From assembly GCF_001956045.1 (NCBI RefSeq), contig NZ_MRTH01000038.1, forward strand, positions 1-64,000: a stretch of 64,000 nucleotides of DNA, given 5' to 3'. Below, piece by piece: positions 62,629 to 64,000 of this stretch. How positions within the stretch are numbered: position 1 is the stretch's first letter; each line of letters starts with the position of its first letter. Position numbers and translations under genes: made by a program. The notes under the pieces were generated by a model. It was not told where the DNA came from. It saw only the letters and a program-made list of their open reading frames with translations, and searched no databases. Source of the stretch: Paenibacillus sp. FSL H7-0331 (GTDB lineage Bacteria; Bacillota; Bacilli; Paenibacillales; NBRC-103111).

Positions 62629-63612
62629 TTAAAGTACAAGAAAACCCATTCTTTCTTTGGCGATCCGCAAGTTTTTCTCAGCCTGCTCTGTGGCTCTCTC
62701 TGCGCCTTGCCGCAAGATGTCATATAGCTCGCCGGATTCACGAATCTCACGGTAACGCTGCTGCAGAGGCTCCAGCAAAGCAACTACACGCTCAGCCAGC
62801 TCCTTTTTGAATGGACCATAGCCTTGGCCCTCGTACAAGGCTTCAATCTCAGCAATACTCATATCTGAGCAATTCGCATAGATACTAATTAAATTACTGA
62901 CCTCTGGCTTCGCCTGCGGATCAAATTTCACTTCACGGCCGGAGTCGGTAACCGCACGGCTTATTTTTTTGCGTATCACATCAGGCGAATCCAACAACGT
63001 AATAAAGCTGCCCGCATTCGTACTGCTTTTACTCATCTTTTTGGAAGCATCGTCCAATGACATGATACGTGCCCCAACCTGCGGAATATACGGCTCAGGA
63101 ATCGTGAAGGTGTCGCCATACCGTTGATTAAAGCGCTGAGCCAGATCACGCGTCAGCTCCAAATGCTGCTTTTGATCATCGCCGACAGGTACCAGATCCG
63201 CGTTGTATAACAATATATCAGCTGCCATTAACGAAGGATACGTAAACAAACCGGCTCCTACGGAATCCTTGCCTTCCGATTTGTCCTTGAATTGCGTCAT
63301 TCGTTCCAGCTCGCCCATATATGTTAAGGTGGTGAACAACCAGCCCAGCTCAGCGTGCTGTCTGACGTGTGACTGCATGAATACCGTGGCCTTAGCCGGA
63401 TCAATACCCGCCGCGATATACAATGCCGTTACCGATTCACTTTGCTCTTTTAAGGCTGCCGGCTCCTGAGGTACCGTAATCGCATGGAGATCCACTACCA
63501 TAAAGTAACAATCGTGCGTGTGCTGCAGAGTCACATAATTTTTCAAAGCCCCGATATAATTACCCAATGTCAATTGACCGCTGGGCTGCATACCCGATAA
63601 TACACGTTTCAT
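62629..63612 (-). CDS. trpS: Tryptophanyl-tRNA synthetase
   Basis: A 327-residue class I synthetase charging tRNA-Trp, the usual bacterial length. The N-terminal ATP site is MQPSGQLTLGNYIGAL (HIGH-like TLGN), Trp-binding segments are VDLHAITVP and YPSLMAADILLYNADLVPVGDDQKQH, and the second signature KKMSKSS is intact. ATG 63612 follows GAGGGGG. It is preceded by a Trp T-box leader, so transcription rises when uncharged tRNA-Trp accumulates. Confidence 0.96.
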   Translation of the reverse strand: MKRVLSGMQPSGQLTLGNYIGALKNYVTLQHTHDCYFMVVDLHAITVPQEPAALKEQSESVTALYIAAGIDPAKATVFMQSHVRQHAELGWLFTTLTYMGELERMTQFKDKSEGKDSVGAGLFTYPSLMAADILLYNADLVPVGDDQKQHLELTRDLAQRFNQRYGDTFTIPEPYIPQVGARIMSLDDASKKMSKSSTNAGSFITLLDSPDVIRKKISRAVTDSGREVKFDPQAKPEVSNLISIYANCSDMSIAEIEALYEGQGYGPFKKELAERVVALLEPLQQRYREIRESGELYDILRQGAERATEQAEKNLRIAKERMGFLVL

Positions 63613-63663
63613 TTGATTTCCCCCTCATTTGATCTTTCCATGCCACATTTGTTCCAGAAACGC

Positions 63664-63938
63664 AAAAAAGCCCCATTGTCAGGGACGGATAACCGTGGTG
63701 CCACCCTATTTCGCTGATAACCGACCCATAGGTCGCGTACGTCATCAAGCCTTTATCTTCTGTAACGGGAAGTGCCCGGACCAGCGTTGGACTCCGAATG
63801 GCACACCCGCATCACACAGGTCTTCCTTCAAGTCGTTCAGCCGTCAGCTCAAGGATCCATTCAACGCAAGCTGTCTACCGGTTCACAGCAGCCACCGGCT
63901 TTCTGAAAGACATCACTGTCGTTTACTTGTTCCTGTCA
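63664..63938 (-). promoter_or_regulatory. T-box leader (tRNA-Trp) of trpS
   Basis: The minus-strand leader contains the Stem I start AGGAACAAGTAAACG, the segment AAGCCGGTGGCTGCTGTGAA, a specifier loop GAATGGATCC with the Trp codon TGG at 63859-63857, the T-box sequence GGGTGGCACCACGG (63706-63693) and a GTCCC / GGGGC terminator followed by six T (about 63686-63664). Uncharged tRNA-Trp should pair with the specifier and T-box bulge and prevent termination. The remaining sequence to 64000 is upstream; no gene is seen there. Confidence 0.93.
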
Positions 63939-64000
63939 ATGCCTGTACCCTCATTTGCTAACCATCAGGTATGCTTTGAAATGAGACAACATACTTTTGT

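Overview
The window reads as a chromosomal segment of a spore-forming Gram-positive bacterium of the Paenibacillaceae, most likely Paenibacillus. Evidence: three C-terminal SLH domains on a large surface protein, gerQ and an alpha/beta-type SASP gene, a tryptophan T-box in front of trpS, a ydaO-type c-di-AMP leader in front of an NlpC/P60 hydrolase, a GlnR/TnrA-type box, strong AGGAGG ribosome sites and frequent TTG/GTG starts. No rRNA or tRNA gene and no CRISPR array was seen. The genus is inferred from gene content only.

Layout. 1-12.3 kb (all minus): a secreted NHL/FN3 protein cut by the left edge, translationally coupled to a small unknown gene; a 1563-residue SLH surface protein; and a two-component system made of a hybrid 7TMR-DISM histidine kinase and a SARP/BTAD-type response regulator. 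The kinase operon and the SLH gene carry the same unusual promoter: two 11-bp direct repeats exactly 8 bp upstream of the -10 box. 12.4-16.8 kb: a Toprim protein, an AEC permease, SCO and heme O synthase (cytochrome oxidase assembly), and trhO behind a structured leader. 17.1-27.7 kb: a nitrogen block of two divergent operons, ureABC-ureFGD (minus) and urtABCDE (plus), with a perfect GlnR/TnrA box on the urt side. No ureE is present, and UreG has a His-rich N-terminus. 27.8-33.5 kb: aldo/keto reductase, gerQ, a TPR protein, an MFS permease and the riboswitch-controlled cell-wall hydrolase.

33.5-42.5 kb: redox and anaerobic functions. These are a hemerythrin-like protein, mobA, DoxX, a decayed arsR before an intact arsB, an NreBC-like two-component system, a MarR-MFS pair, an NreA-like GAF protein and Fnr. 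A TCAGGGAATTCCCTGA palindrome and a perfect TGTGA-N6-TCACA box lie between the last two. 42.5-45.1 kb: a quinone/electrophile-type unit (NAD(P)-binding protein, CatE-like dioxygenase, divergent HxlR/YodB-like repressor with two operators) and a VOC protein. 45.2-51.2 kb: malate synthase G, an EamA permease, a CAP lipoprotein with a 9 x 8-residue repeat and aminopeptidase AmpS. 51.3-56.3 kb: a variable stretch with a transposase, DinB, DUF302, decayed ORFs and an AT-rich EamA permease. 56.4-64 kb: a BmrCD-type heterodimeric ABC exporter, a YfhP-like membrane protein, SASP, a DUF5325 protein and trpS with its T-box.

The most unusual signal is a family of non-coding repeats placed directly upstream of Shine-Dalgarno sequences. 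A small hairpin module (a GCTTACGAAGT-like box, then a hairpin whose arms co-vary) precedes ctaB, ureF, urtC, the hemerythrin gene, the NreC-like regulator and the yfhP-like gene, in one to three tandem copies and always in the sense orientation. Two of these are preceded by a 150-160 bp cruciform-like element that fills the ureC-ureF and urtB-urtC gaps. Its two copies have different stem sequences but the same pairing, which suggests selection on RNA structure inside two functionally linked operons.
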